The notes beneath the pieces are model-generated. The model searched no databases. It saw nothing but the letters and a program-made list of their open reading frames with translations, and was not told the origin of the DNA. The position numbers and the translations under genes were made by a program. Source: an uncultured Lachnospiraceae bacterium (lineage in GTDB: Bacteria; Bacillota; Clostridia; Lachnospirales; Lachnospiraceae). From it: DNA of 10,335 bases. The stretch is from positions 255 to 10,589 of the forward strand of contig CAJUCK010000074.1 of the NCBI GenBank assembly GCA_910585395.1, written 5' to 3'. This document shows, in pieces, positions 1 through 8,054 of the stretch. Within the stretch, counting starts at the first letter, position 1, and every line of letters starts with the position of its first letter.

Positions 1-120
1 CAGGATTTATTAGACTGCGGCTCTCTGGCTGCGGCAAAAGAAAAAGGATTAGTAGGTCTGGAAGGAAAAGAATACATTGTAAAAGATGGAGATGTGATTC
101 TTTTCCGGTTTAATGTATAA
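1..120 (+). CDS. ychF: YchF-type GTPase/ATPase (OBG family), C-terminal end only
   Basis: Reading frame 1 is open from the window edge to the TAA at 118-120 and encodes 39 residues. They finish with EYIVKDGDVILFRFNV, which is the hallmark C-terminus of YchF/OLA1-type P-loop proteins: the end of the TGS domain, where family members close with a Y-x-V-x-D-GD-V-x-x-F-x-FNV pattern. The preceding AAKEKGLVGLEGKEY also fits the usual lead-in to this strand. YchF is a widely conserved cytoplasmic ATP/GTP-binding protein linked to ribosomes and stress responses. The G-domain lies outside the window, so its nucleotide-binding motifs cannot be checked. The gene is unrelated to the glycan genes downstream and serves mainly as a conserved chromosomal landmark. 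Confidence 0.85.
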   Translation, partial: QDLLDCGSLAAAKEKGLVGLEGKEYIVKDGDVILFRFNV

Positions 121-122
121 AT

Positions 123-167
123 CTCTGTGTAACTCTATGGTAAAGAGTTCACAGAGGAGCTCTTTAC
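123..167 (+). promoter_or_regulatory. Overlapping alternative hairpins between ychF and the MATE gene
   Basis: Two stems compete for the same bases. Hairpin 1 pairs CTCTGTG (123-129) with CACAGAG (150-156) and, after a single bulged T at 130, AACTCT (131-136) with AGAGTT (144-149), leaving a 7-base loop. Hairpin 2 pairs GTAAAGAG (140-147) with CTCTTTAC (160-167) and ends just before the ribosome binding site AAAGGA (170-175). Bases 140-147 lie in the loop and 3' arm of the first and form the 5' arm of the second, so they cannot both form. Hairpin 1 may act as the ychF terminator, but it has only a weak T-rich tail. An attenuator-like or translation-masking role for the transporter is inference. 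Confidence 0.45.
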
Positions 168-185
168 AGAAAGGAATTACATAGA

Positions 186-1538
186 ATGAAAGCAGAAAAC
201 AAAGCGTTTTACCGTTCATTGGCGTCATTGGTTATTCCAATAACCATTCAGAATTTTATCACAAATGCAGTGAATTCTGCAGATGTGTTTATGCTGGGAT
301 ATGTAGGGCAGACAGAGCTGTCAGCGGTCTCCCTGGCCAATCAGTTTCAGTTCCTGCTGTCGGGGTTCTTTTTTGGGATCTCGTCTGGGGTTGTCATGCT
401 TGCTTCCCAGTATTGGGGGAAGAAAGACACCAATTCTATTCAGGCAGTTATGGGAATAGCCACGAAGATTGCATTTGCTATTACTTTTATTCTTGCGCTG
501 GGAGCAGTGGCCATGCCAGAGACGTTAATGCGCATTTATACCAATGATGAGGCCTTAGTCGGTATTGGGGCGTCTTATCTGCAGATTGTAGGTGTGTCTT
601 ATGTGTGCATGAGTTTTTCACAGGTTTACCATTGTACCCTGCGGAGTATGGAACGTGCCCAGCTGAGCACGGTAATCAGCTCTATTGCATTGATCTTAAA
701 CGTGATATTGAATGCAGTGTTTATTTTTGGTATCGGCGGGGCGCCGAGACTGGGAGTCATCGGCGTTGCCATCGGCACGACAGCGGCACGTGTGACAGAA
801 CTTATACTTTGCCTTGCAGATGCAGTCCGGGGCAAAATATTCCGTCTGGATTTGAAAGTAATGTTCGGCAGACACAAACTTTTGTTTGCAGATTTCTGTA
901 AATATTCTGTGCCGGCGCTGATCAATGACTTTGCCTGGACATTTGCATTTTCCACCTATTCTATTATTATGGGGCACATGAACGCAGATGTGGTGGCGGC
1001 AAGCTCTGTTGCGACTACTGTTCGGAATCTGTGCACGATTCTCTGCTTTGCGCTTGGTTCTGGCGCTTCTGTGCTGCTTGGCATCAAGATTGGTGAGGGC
1101 AGATTGGATGAGGCGAAGCGGGATGCCAGAAAGTCTTGTCAGGTGACGCTTGCCATAGGGATTGCAACAGGAGCGGTGATTTTGCTGCTGCGCCCAGTGG
1201 TGTTTCTGTGTTTTTCCCTGACAGAACGGGCAGCCGGTTATTTAGATTTCATGCTCTGGATCAGCGCCTATTATGTGGTGGGGCAGGCGATGAATACCTT
1301 GCTGATAGCCGGAATTTTTCGTGCAGGAGGAGATTCGAGATTTGGCATGATTTGTGATATTATTGTGATGTGGTTTGTCAGTGTGCCGCTGGGATTTCTA
1401 AGTGCGTTTGTGTGGAAACTCCCGCCTATGGTGGTGTATTTTATTTTATGTCTGGATGAGTTTTGGAAAATTCCAGTAGTCTATGTCCACTATAAGAAAT
1501 TTGGCTGGCTGAAAGATATCACCAGAGAACTGGACTGA
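186..1538 (+). CDS. MATE family efflux transporter
   Basis: Encodes a 450-residue, strongly hydrophobic protein of typical length for the 12-helix multidrug and toxic compound extrusion family, which exports organic cations or other small molecules using a Na+ or H+ gradient across the cytoplasmic membrane. Two homologous halves are visible. The N-half carries NSADVFMLGYVG (30-41) in the first helix, ASQYWGKKD (73-81) and the loop TLRSMERAQ (151-159). The C-half repeats the pattern with GIKIGEGRLDEAKR (299-312) and GIFRAGGDSRFG (376-387). The ATG at 186 is preceded by AAAGGA (170-175) at a 10-base gap, so the start is well supported. The broken GH13 gene begins 42 bases past the stop, so the two may have been co-transcribed. 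Family assignment is secure; substrate and coupling ion cannot be read from sequence. Confidence 0.9.
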   Translation: MKAENKAFYRSLASLVIPITIQNFITNAVNSADVFMLGYVGQTELSAVSLANQFQFLLSGFFFGISSGVVMLASQYWGKKDTNSIQAVMGIATKIAFAITFILALGAVAMPETLMRIYTNDEALVGIGASYLQIVGVSYVCMSFSQVYHCTLRSMERAQLSTVISSIALILNVILNAVFIFGIGGAPRLGVIGVAIGTTAARVTELILCLADAVRGKIFRLDLKVMFGRHKLLFADFCKYSVPALINDFAWTFAFSTYSIIMGHMNADVVAASSVATTVRNLCTILCFALGSGASVLLGIKIGEGRLDEAKRDARKSCQVTLAIGIATGAVILLLRPVVFLCFSLTERAAGYLDFMLWISAYYVVGQAMNTLLIAGIFRAGGDSRFGMICDIIVMWFVSVPLGFLSAFVWKLPPMVVYFILCLDEFWKIPVVYVHYKKFGWLKDITRELD

Positions 1539-1580
1539 TAGACAGCAGCAAGAGAATACATGTATTTGGAGGAAATGGCA

Positions 1581-3116
1581 ATGGGTGATGTGAAAAATAG
1601 GGATTGGTGGAAAAAAGCGGTCATATATCAGATATATCCCAGAAGCTTTCAGGACAGCAATGGAGATGGAATCGGTGATTTAAAAGGGATTGTACAAAGG
1701 CTGGATTATCTGGAAGAGCTGGGGATTGACGCAGTCTGGCTTTCTCCGGTATATCAGTCTCCCCAGGATGATAATGGGTATGCTATCAGGATATTGATCC
1801 GATATTTGGGACTTTGGAAGATATGGAAATACTGATTCAAGAGGCAGAAAAGCACAATATTAAAATTATTATGGATCTGGTATTGAACCATTCATCTGAT
1901 GAGCACCGCTGGTTTCAAGAAGCCAAAAAAAGCAGGGAAAATCCATATCATGACTATTATGTCTGGCGGGATGGAAAGGAAGATGTCCTGCCCAATGACC
2001 TGCGCGGATGCTTTGGCGGATCTGCATGGGAATGGGTTCCAGAACTCGGACAATACTATTTCCATCAGTTTTCTGTAAAGCAGCCTGATTTAAATTGGGA
2101 AAATCCCAAAGTCCGCCAGGAAATTTATCAGATGATCAACTGGTGGATTGACAAGGGCGTTGGAGGATTCCGTCTGGATGTGATAGACAGAATTGCAAAA
2201 GAACCAGATCAAAAGATAACAGATAATGGTCCAAGGCTTCATGAATTTATTCAGGAATTGAGCAGATGGCAGCGAGTTTTCCATGGTGTTTCAGTTTGAG
2301 CATATTGAGCTGGATCAGCAGGAGGGAAAAGAAAAATGGGATCTTGCACCCCTGCCTCTTATAAAATTAAAACGTGTACTGTCCCACTGGCAGAAAGAAT
2401 TGTATCAATGCGGCTGGAACAGCTTATTCTGGGACAATCATGATCTGCCTCGTATTGTGTCGCGCTGGGGGAACGATGGAAAGTACAGGGTGGAATCGGC
2501 AAAAATGCTGGCGGTGCTGTTACATGGCATGCAGGGTACGCCTTACATTTATCAGGGTGAAGAACTGGGTATGACAAATGCGGTGTATTCTATGGAAGAA
2601 TATCGTGATATAGAGACCTTAAATATGTATCAGGAGCGTCTGCAAAAAGGATATGACGAAGGTGAAATTATGGCTTCCATTTATGCCAAAAGCCGTGATA
2701 ATGCCCGCACTCCGATGCAATGGGATGGAACAGCCAACGCTGGTTTTACAGAGGGTGCGCCATGGATTAAGGTAAATCCTAATTATCAGGAGATTAATGC
2801 AGAGCGCCAGCTGAAAGACCCTGATTCCGTTTTTGCCTGTTACAAAACGCTGATTCAATTAAGGAAAACGTATGATGTTTTTGTGAAGGGAGAATTTAAA
2901 CTGCTGCTGGAAGATGATCCTGATTTTTTTGCTTACACAAGAGAAACTCAGCAGGAAATAATTTATGTAATCTGTAATTTTTATGGAAATACCATCGAGT
3001 GCCGGTTAGAAGAAAGCTGGGAAGAAATGGCGCTGCTGTATGGAAATTATAAATCACAAAAGAAGAATAGCACTTATCAGCCTTATGAGGCGAGAATTTA
3101 TTATCTGAAAAAATAA
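1581..3116 (+). pseudogene. GH13 alpha-glucosidase (oligo-1,6-glucosidase type), inactivated by two deletions
   Basis: Three consecutive frames together give one GH13 protein. The intended start is ATG 1581, preceded by GGAGG (1568-1572). Frame A ends its homology at DDNGY (to about 1781); frame B resumes with YQDIDPIFGTLEDM from 1784. The family normally has GYDIS(D/N)Y here, so about 10 bases are missing. Frame B holds DLVLNH (1874-1891) and the nucleophile motif GFRLDVID (Asp codon 2177-2179), then stops matching after HEFIQEL near 2260. Frame C resumes at DGSEFSMVFQFEH from 2265 and contains NHDLPR (Asp codon 2442-2444, transition-state stabiliser). The roughly 30 residues lost at this second junction include the conserved VGE acid/base Glu, so even a rejoined protein should be inactive. 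Val after the nucleophile is typical of alpha-1,6-specific members. The enzyme would have been cytoplasmic. Phosphotrehalase (TreC) is a related alternative. Confidence 0.88.
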
Positions 3117-3130
3117 ATCTGAAAATGTGC

Positions 3131-3166
3131 AAAAGGGACTGTCTGTTTTTGGGACAGTCCCTTTTT
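3131..3166 (+). terminator. Rho-independent terminator after the GH13 pseudogene
   Basis: AAAAGGGACTGTC (3131-3143) is perfectly complementary to GACAGTCCCTTTT (3153-3165), with a 9-base loop and a T run at 3162-3166. It lies 14 bases past the GH13 stop codon and separates that unit from the large secreted gene. The A-rich 5' arm means that the opposite strand also has a T-rich tail, so it could terminate in both directions. Confidence 0.85.
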
Positions 3167-3192
3167 GGCGGCTGGATTTGTATAAAAGTATT

Positions 3193-3300
3193 AAAAACTA
3201 AATATATTAATTGTTTTATTGTGCATTTCCTATAGTTTTTGGGGATGAAAAATAATGTCTAATATGCAAAAATTATATTACGTTTAAATGGCCCAGAAGG
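3193..3300 (+). promoter_or_regulatory. Promoter/leader of the large GH43 gene, copy 1 of a repeated element
   Basis: This AT-rich, gene-free block recurs almost unchanged at 10090-10198, upstream of the next secreted gene. It starts with AAAAACTAAATATA (3193-3206), resembling an UP-like A/T tract. It contains a 38-base core (3219-3256) that is identical in both copies, and it ends with a shared CCCAGAAGG (3292-3300). A -10-like hexamer TCTAAT (3258-3263) aligns with a perfect TATAAT in copy 2. I see no good -35 box at 16-18 bases, so an activator or alternative sigma factor may be needed; that is inference. No known riboswitch is recognised. Confidence 0.6.
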
Positions 3301-3350
3301 CTTAAAGTCATTTCGTTTAGGAATTATTGGATGCCTTCACCAAAAAAGAA

Positions 3351-3365
3351 AGGAGATTTATTGTG
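3351..3365 (+). promoter_or_regulatory. Ribosome binding site that fixes a GTG start at 3363
   Basis: AGGAG (3351-3355) lies 7 bases before GTG 3363. The longer in-frame reading from TTG 3327 would translate through this site and add 12 charged residues ahead of the signal peptide, so it is unlikely. The paralogous gene at 10265 has the same arrangement: AAAGGAG, then a GTG start, then the same signal-peptide residues. Confidence 0.85.
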
Positions 3366-6300
3366 AGGAAAGCACTAAAAAACGGATGGAAACGTGTCTG
3401 TTCTGTAATTTTGTCAGCAGCCATGGTTATTACCATGCTTCCAGCAGAAACACAGGCAGCCGTAACCTCATCATCAGCCAATGCTGATGGAACTTTCGAT
3501 AATCCGATGATTTATGCAGATGTACCGGATATCGACATGATACGTGTAGGGGACGCATATTATATGGTCAGCACTACAATGCATTTATCACCAGGATGCC
3601 CGATTATGAAATCGACAGACCTGGTAAACTGGGAGATTGTAAACTATGTATATGATATCCTGGGAGATACAGACGCCATGAATTTGAGAAACGGCGAGGA
3701 CATGTATGGAAACGGTCAGTGGGCAGCGAGCTTGAAATATCATAATGATACGTATTATGTAGCTTTTAACAGCAACACTACTGGCAAAGCGTATATCTAT
3801 ACCACAAAGGATATTGAGAGAGGCGCCTGGACTAAGACTACTTTAAACGGAGCGTTTCATGACATGTCACTGTTCTTTGATGACGATGGTAAAGCGTATG
3901 TACTCTATGGCGGCGGAGCCATTAAGTGTGCAGAATTGTCTGAAGATCTGACAACAGTCAATAAAGATACAGAGAAAGTGTTATTTGACGTGACCAAGGA
4001 TGAGGGCGAGACTCACTTTACCGAAGGGTTGTTGTGTGAAGGAACACACATTATGAAGAAGGACGGCTATTACTATGTGTTTAATATTAGCTGGCCGGCA
4101 GGAAAACCACGTACGGAAATCTGCCACAGAAGCAAGACATTCCCGGAAGGAGACTGGGAAGGCAAAATTATTTTAGAGTCGAATTTTGCAAATAACGGTG
4201 TAAATGCCGGCGTAGCGCAGGGAGCTGTAATTGATACTCCTGGCGGAAAATGGTATGGTTTTATGTTCCAGGATCATGGAGCAATCGGACGTACTCCAGT
4301 ACTGACAGACTGTACCTGGAAAGATGGCTGGCCAATGCTTGGCAAGAACGGCGACGGCAAGACCGTGGAAGCAACGATGCCTCTTCCAGTTGTTGGAAGT
4401 GATGGAAAGACTCTGGTAAAATCAGATGATTTCTATAATGATGCAGAACACAGAGTATTTGAAGCAGAGCAGACAGATACTGACACGGCGAAGACCTACA
4501 ATGCTGCTGAAACACCAGAAATGGAAACAGTAGAGCTTGTAGAAAATGGAGATTTTGAATCAGGAGCTGAAGGCTGGGTTGGATTTGAAAAGGGAGAAAT
4601 CGAGGTAGTATCTGCGGACGACGGAGTGAATAACAGCAAAGTTCTGCGGGTAAAAAACAGAAAGAATTCTTCTTCCAGCGCGATGTACGACCTTACAGGC
4701 AAACTGAAAAAGGGGACTACATACACGATCAAAGGAAAAATGAAATATATCACTGGACCAGATACGAAGAACTTTACGGTGAGATTCCAAAATGGACCAA
4801 ATTATCAATACCGTCCGGCAGCAGGAAAGATAGATCTGCAAAAAGGCGTATGGAGCGAGATTAATATCACATATACAGCAGCGGATAATGGAGAATTCCC
4901 ATTTGGCACCGATAAGAATTATTTCTTTATAGAAGATTCCGCCTATGCAAATGATGAGACCACCGCAGGAAATCCGGACCAGTATGGCATGGATGACATT
5001 TCCATTACCTATCAGAAACCGGTGGGAAGCGAAGACAATCCAGGAGGCGGAGATGGAGATGATTCTGAAATTGAGCTGATTACCAATGGAGACTTTGAGG
5101 CAGGAAGCACAGAGGGATGGGAAATTGCACCAGGAGAAAAGGGCGGCGCGCTTGCGGTAGTAGATTCAGAAAAAGCAGGCGGACAGTACAGCCTTTATGT
5201 ATCAGAACGTACAGGAACTGGAACAGGTGCTTGCCAGAATATAAGCGGTAAGATGAGCAAGGGCAAATCTTATAGAATTTCTGGAAAATTGAAATATACA
5301 GAAGGGCCGGATACAAAAGATTTCCTTGTTACCCTTCAGCATGGGCCGAATTATAATTACCGCCAGAATCTTGTGACTATCAAGGGCAAAAAGGGAGAAT
5401 GGGTAGAGTTTGAAGGCGCCTACACTCCGCGCGATAAGAGCGATGAGTTTACTTTTGATCCAGAAAACCTTCATATTTTTGTAGAGACAGGATGGACGGC
5501 AGAACAGGATCCTGTAAATGATTTGATGAGTTATTATCTGGATGATTTCTCAGTGAAAGCGCCCAGTGACAATATGATTTCCGACGGTTCCTTTAAAAAT
5601 GGCGTTGGAGAATGGGTTTCTTTCGGAAAAGTAGAAACTCTGGAAGTGGCAGAGCCAGGTTATGATGACAACAGCAGCCTGAAAGTAAGCGGGCGTACTG
5701 CAGACTGGCAGGGACCGTCTGTGAATTTCACAGGCAGACTGACCCCAGGCAATACGTATACGATTTCTGCTTATGTGAAATATGACGCCCCAGAGCCGGC
5801 ACAGCAGCAGTTTGCCATAACAATGAAGGAAAATGTAGCTGACGGCGACGATAAGTATCCGCAGATGGCATCGGTAACTGCAAAGTCAGGGGAATGGACG
5901 AAAATTACAGGTACCTGGAAAATGCCGGATGACGCTGGAGATTCACATGAAATGTATTTCAATACGCCAGGCGGGGCTACAATGGATTTCTATATTGATA
6001 ATGTAGTTATGCAGGAGCATGTAAAAGAGGGAGAACCTGCAGAGCCTGGAGAACATGATTATAATGGTTCCAATCTGGATCTGGTATGGCAGTGGAACCA
6101 TAACCCCAACAACAATAACTGGTCTTTGACAGAGCGTGAAGGCTGGCTGAGACTGAAAACCGGAAGCAAGGCAAGCAGCCTGCTGAACGCAAGAAATACA
6201 TTGACACAGAGAACTTTTGGACCGGTTTGTTCCGGAATGATCCGCATGGACATCAGCAATATGAAGAACGGTGACGTGGCAGGATTGGCTTCTTTATCTT

Positions 6301-8054
6301 ACAATTATGGATATATTGCAGCCCAAAAAACAGGAGAAAGCACGAAGCTTGTGATGGTGGATGCTTCTGGCAACAGCGCTGCGAAAGAAGATAAACCTGT
6401 GGTAAAAGAAAGCGTGGACTGTGAAGGAAATATTGTATATCTGAAAGAAGATTTTAACTATGCTGGAAACGAAGACGGCTCAGATAAAGATACCGTAACT
6501 TTCTATTATAGTTTTGATGGAAAGACTTGGAAGAAACTGGGCGAACCTATGAAAATGAGTTATGAATTGGTTCATTTCATGGGAAGCAAATTTGCAATCT
6601 TTAACTATACAACCGTGAAATCTGGCGGTTATGTGGATGTAGATTACTTCAAAGTTTCTGATAAGATTACAGGAACGCAGCAGCCAGCCGGCGCATTGAG
6701 CGCATCTATGACAGCAACACCGGAAGTAAGCGGTGTGATGGGCGGCGAGTGTGAAGTAAAACTGAACCTGGATGAATTGAAGGCAGGAAACCATACCAGC
6801 CTGGAAGCGTCTGTTTCCATCCCTGGTATTATGAGTGTAGATAATGTAGTTTTCAATACTGCAGCTATCAAAGGCCAGGCAAGCTACAAGGTAGAAGGCA
6901 GCAGATTGTTCATGACAGTAAAGGGAAATAACGTTTCCTTTGCAGCAGCAGATAAGTTATTTGCAACGATCAAGCTGAAAGTCAGCAATTATGTAGAAGC
7001 AGATAAGAACGTAGAAATTAAGGCCGATTATATCAACATTGACAATGGAGCGGCAGAATATGATGTGACAGGCTGCATGGCTTCTGTGCTGATGAAACAT
7101 GTAAATACAGAGGCAATTGCAAAGAAGCTGGGTTATGGAAATCCTATTTTCACACAGGCGTTCGGAGCAGACCCCTATGCTATGGAATATGATGGAAGAG
7201 TCTATGTATATATGACAGCAGACGCTTATCAGTATGATGAGAATGGAAATCTGCTTGACAACAATTTCAGTTATATCAATACCTTGAGAGTTGTCTCATC
7301 TTCTGACTTGATGAACTGGACGGATCACGGAGAAATTGCAGTGGCAGGAGAGAATGGCGCAGCTAAATGGGCAAAGAATTCCTGGGCTCCAGCAATTGCG
7401 CATAAGACCATCGACGGCAAGGAGAAATTCTTCCTCTATTTTGCAAACGGCGGTTCTGGTATCGGCGTGCTGGAAGGAGAAAGCCCCTTAGGTCCCTGGA
7501 AAGACCCCAACGGCAAGGCATTACTGACTTATGGATATCCTGAGTGTGCAGGCGTTGTATGGTGTTTTGACCCGGCAGTATTGGTAGACGACGATGGAAG
7601 CGGATATATTTATTTTGGCGGCGGTGTTCCAGAAGGGCAGAACTTAAATCCCAAGACCGCAAGAGTTGCCAAACTGACAGATGATATGGTTCATATTGAG
7701 AACAATGAGTCAAAGATGATTGACGCGCCCTGTATGTTTGAGGACAGCGGTATCTTCAAATACAATGACAAGTATTATTATTCCTATTGCTCGAACTTTA
7801 CACCTGCCAATAAAGATGGTTATCCAGGAACAGGAACCATCTGCTATATGGTCAGCGACAATCCAATGGGACCGTTTACTTATGCAGGCGAGATATTCAG
7901 TAATCCGAGCGTATGGTTCGGCACCGGCGGCAATAACCATCATGCAACCTTTGTATTTGAAGGAGAAAGCTACTTTATTTACCACGCACAGTATCTAAAG
8001 CAGAAGGCAAGGACAAAGGTTACCGCTCTACACATATTGACAAAATCGAGATGA
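3363..8054 (+). CDS. Secreted multidomain GH43 xylan/arabinoxylan hydrolase, N-terminal part (two GH43 domains and CBMs), frameshifted at the 3' end
   Basis: Starting at GTG 3363 this encodes 1563 residues. Residues 1-32 form a signal peptide (basic start, hydrophobic core, cleavage near ETQA-AV). GH43 domain 1 starts near 47; candidate catalytic residues are base D56 in YADVPDIDMIRVGD, modulator D167 in HDMSLFFDDDG, and acid E226 in CEGTHI. The stretch to about 354 resembles beta-xylosidase/arabinofuranosidase GH43 enzymes with a C2 domain. Three CBM4/9/22-like modules follow (about 390-551, 570-733, 737-884), then the C2 beta-sandwich (about 897-1100, with LVWQWNHN) and a cohesin-like domain (about 1111-1246). 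GH43 domain 2 starts near 1259: base D1270 in FGADPY, modulator D1403 in FDPAVLVDDDG, acid E1460 in FEDSGIFKYN; it resembles XynD-type arabinofuranohydrolases. After L1545 the frame is lost and 18 unrelated residues precede the stop. It likely acts outside the cell on arabinoxylan; exact linkage specificity is inference. Confidence 0.88.
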   Translation: MRKALKNGWKRVCSVILSAAMVITMLPAETQAAVTSSSANADGTFDNPMIYADVPDIDMIRVGDAYYMVSTTMHLSPGCPIMKSTDLVNWEIVNYVYDILGDTDAMNLRNGEDMYGNGQWAASLKYHNDTYYVAFNSNTTGKAYIYTTKDIERGAWTKTTLNGAFHDMSLFFDDDGKAYVLYGGGAIKCAELSEDLTTVNKDTEKVLFDVTKDEGETHFTEGLLCEGTHIMKKDGYYYVFNISWPAGKPRTEICHRSKTFPEGDWEGKIILESNFANNGVNAGVAQGAVIDTPGGKWYGFMFQDHGAIGRTPVLTDCTWKDGWPMLGKNGDGKTVEATMPLPVVGSDGKTLVKSDDFYNDAEHRVFEAEQTDTDTAKTYNAAETPEMETVELVENGDFESGAEGWVGFEKGEIEVVSADDGVNNSKVLRVKNRKNSSSSAMYDLTGKLKKGTTYTIKGKMKYITGPDTKNFTVRFQNGPNYQYRPAAGKIDLQKGVWSEINITYTAADNGEFPFGTDKNYFFIEDSAYANDETTAGNPDQYGMDDISITYQKPVGSEDNPGGGDGDDSEIELITNGDFEAGSTEGWEIAPGEKGGALAVVDSEKAGGQYSLYVSERTGTGTGACQNISGKMSKGKSYRISGKLKYTEGPDTKDFLVTLQHGPNYNYRQNLVTIKGKKGEWVEFEGAYTPRDKSDEFTFDPENLHIFVETGWTAEQDPVNDLMSYYLDDFSVKAPSDNMISDGSFKNGVGEWVSFGKVETLEVAEPGYDDNSSLKVSGRTADWQGPSVNFTGRLTPGNTYTISAYVKYDAPEPAQQQFAITMKENVADGDDKYPQMASVTAKSGEWTKITGTWKMPDDAGDSHEMYFNTPGGATMDFYIDNVVMQEHVKEGEPAEPGEHDYNGSNLDLVWQWNHNPNNNNWSLTEREGWLRLKTGSKASSLLNARNTLTQRTFGPVCSGMIRMDISNMKNGDVAGLASLSYNYGYIAAQKTGESTKLVMVDASGNSAAKEDKPVVKESVDCEGNIVYLKEDFNYAGNEDGSDKDTVTFYYSFDGKTWKKLGEPMKMSYELVHFMGSKFAIFNYTTVKSGGYVDVDYFKVSDKITGTQQPAGALSASMTATPEVSGVMGGECEVKLNLDELKAGNHTSLEASVSIPGIMSVDNVVFNTAAIKGQASYKVEGSRLFMTVKGNNVSFAAADKLFATIKLKVSNYVEADKNVEIKADYINIDNGAAEYDVTGCMASVLMKHVNTEAIAKKLGYGNPIFTQAFGADPYAMEYDGRVYVYMTADAYQYDENGNLLDNNFSYINTLRVVSSSDLMNWTDHGEIAVAGENGAAKWAKNSWAPAIAHKTIDGKEKFFLYFANGGSGIGVLEGESPLGPWKDPNGKALLTYGYPECAGVVWCFDPAVLVDDDGSGYIYFGGGVPEGQNLNPKTARVAKLTDDMVHIENNESKMIDAPCMFEDSGIFKYNDKYYYSYCSNFTPANKDGYPGTGTICYMVSDNPMGPFTYAGEIFSNPSVWFGTGGNNHHATFVFEGESYFIYHAQYLKQKARTKVTALHILTKSR
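4530..6014 (+). repeat. Three tandem CBM4/9/22-like modules within the GH43 gene
   Basis: Each unit opens with an NGDFE-like motif: ELVENGDFESG from 4530, ELITNGDFEAG from 5070, and the weaker MISDGSFKNG from about 5574. Each ends with a Y/F-x-x-DD-x-S/V-type strand. Units 1 and 2 share GPDTK, GPNY and YR at matching places, which suggests a fairly recent duplication (offset 540 bases). Unit 3 is more divergent. This fold usually binds xylan or related beta-glucans; the ligand here is inferred from the adjoining GH43 domains. Confidence 0.7.
7989..8054 (+). other. Apparent -1 base frameshift inside the second GH43 domain
   Basis: The frame from 3363 reads QYL (7989-7997) and then unrelated residues to TGA 8052-8054. 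The neighbouring frame, read from 7997, gives KAEGKDKGYRSTHIDKIEM, the expected continuation of an XynD-like GH43, and runs on to 9733. Adding one A to the AAA at 7997-7999 restores a single frame of about 2123 codons. The ATG at 8051 overlaps the TGA (ATGA) but has no Shine-Dalgarno sequence and lies in the middle of a conserved domain, so it is not a natural gene start. No classic slippery heptamer is present. Mutation and assembly error are both possible. Confidence 0.85.

Noticed and set aside
3219..3256. Mobile-element terminal repeat or attachment site explanation for the 38-base repeat
   Set aside because: The copies are direct and placed at the same position relative to a start codon; there is no transposase or integrase between them, so a shared promoter or leader fits better.
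3327..3362. TTG start at 3327 for the large GH43 gene
   Set aside because: It would translate through the AGGAG at 3351-3355 and put 12 extra residues before the signal peptide; GTG 3363 has correct spacing and is mirrored in the paralogue at 10265.
7989..8054. Programmed -1 ribosomal frameshifting
   Set aside because: The bases at the shift do not form an X-XXY-YYZ slippery heptamer and I see no strong stimulatory hairpin just downstream; a one-base deletion or assembly error is simpler.
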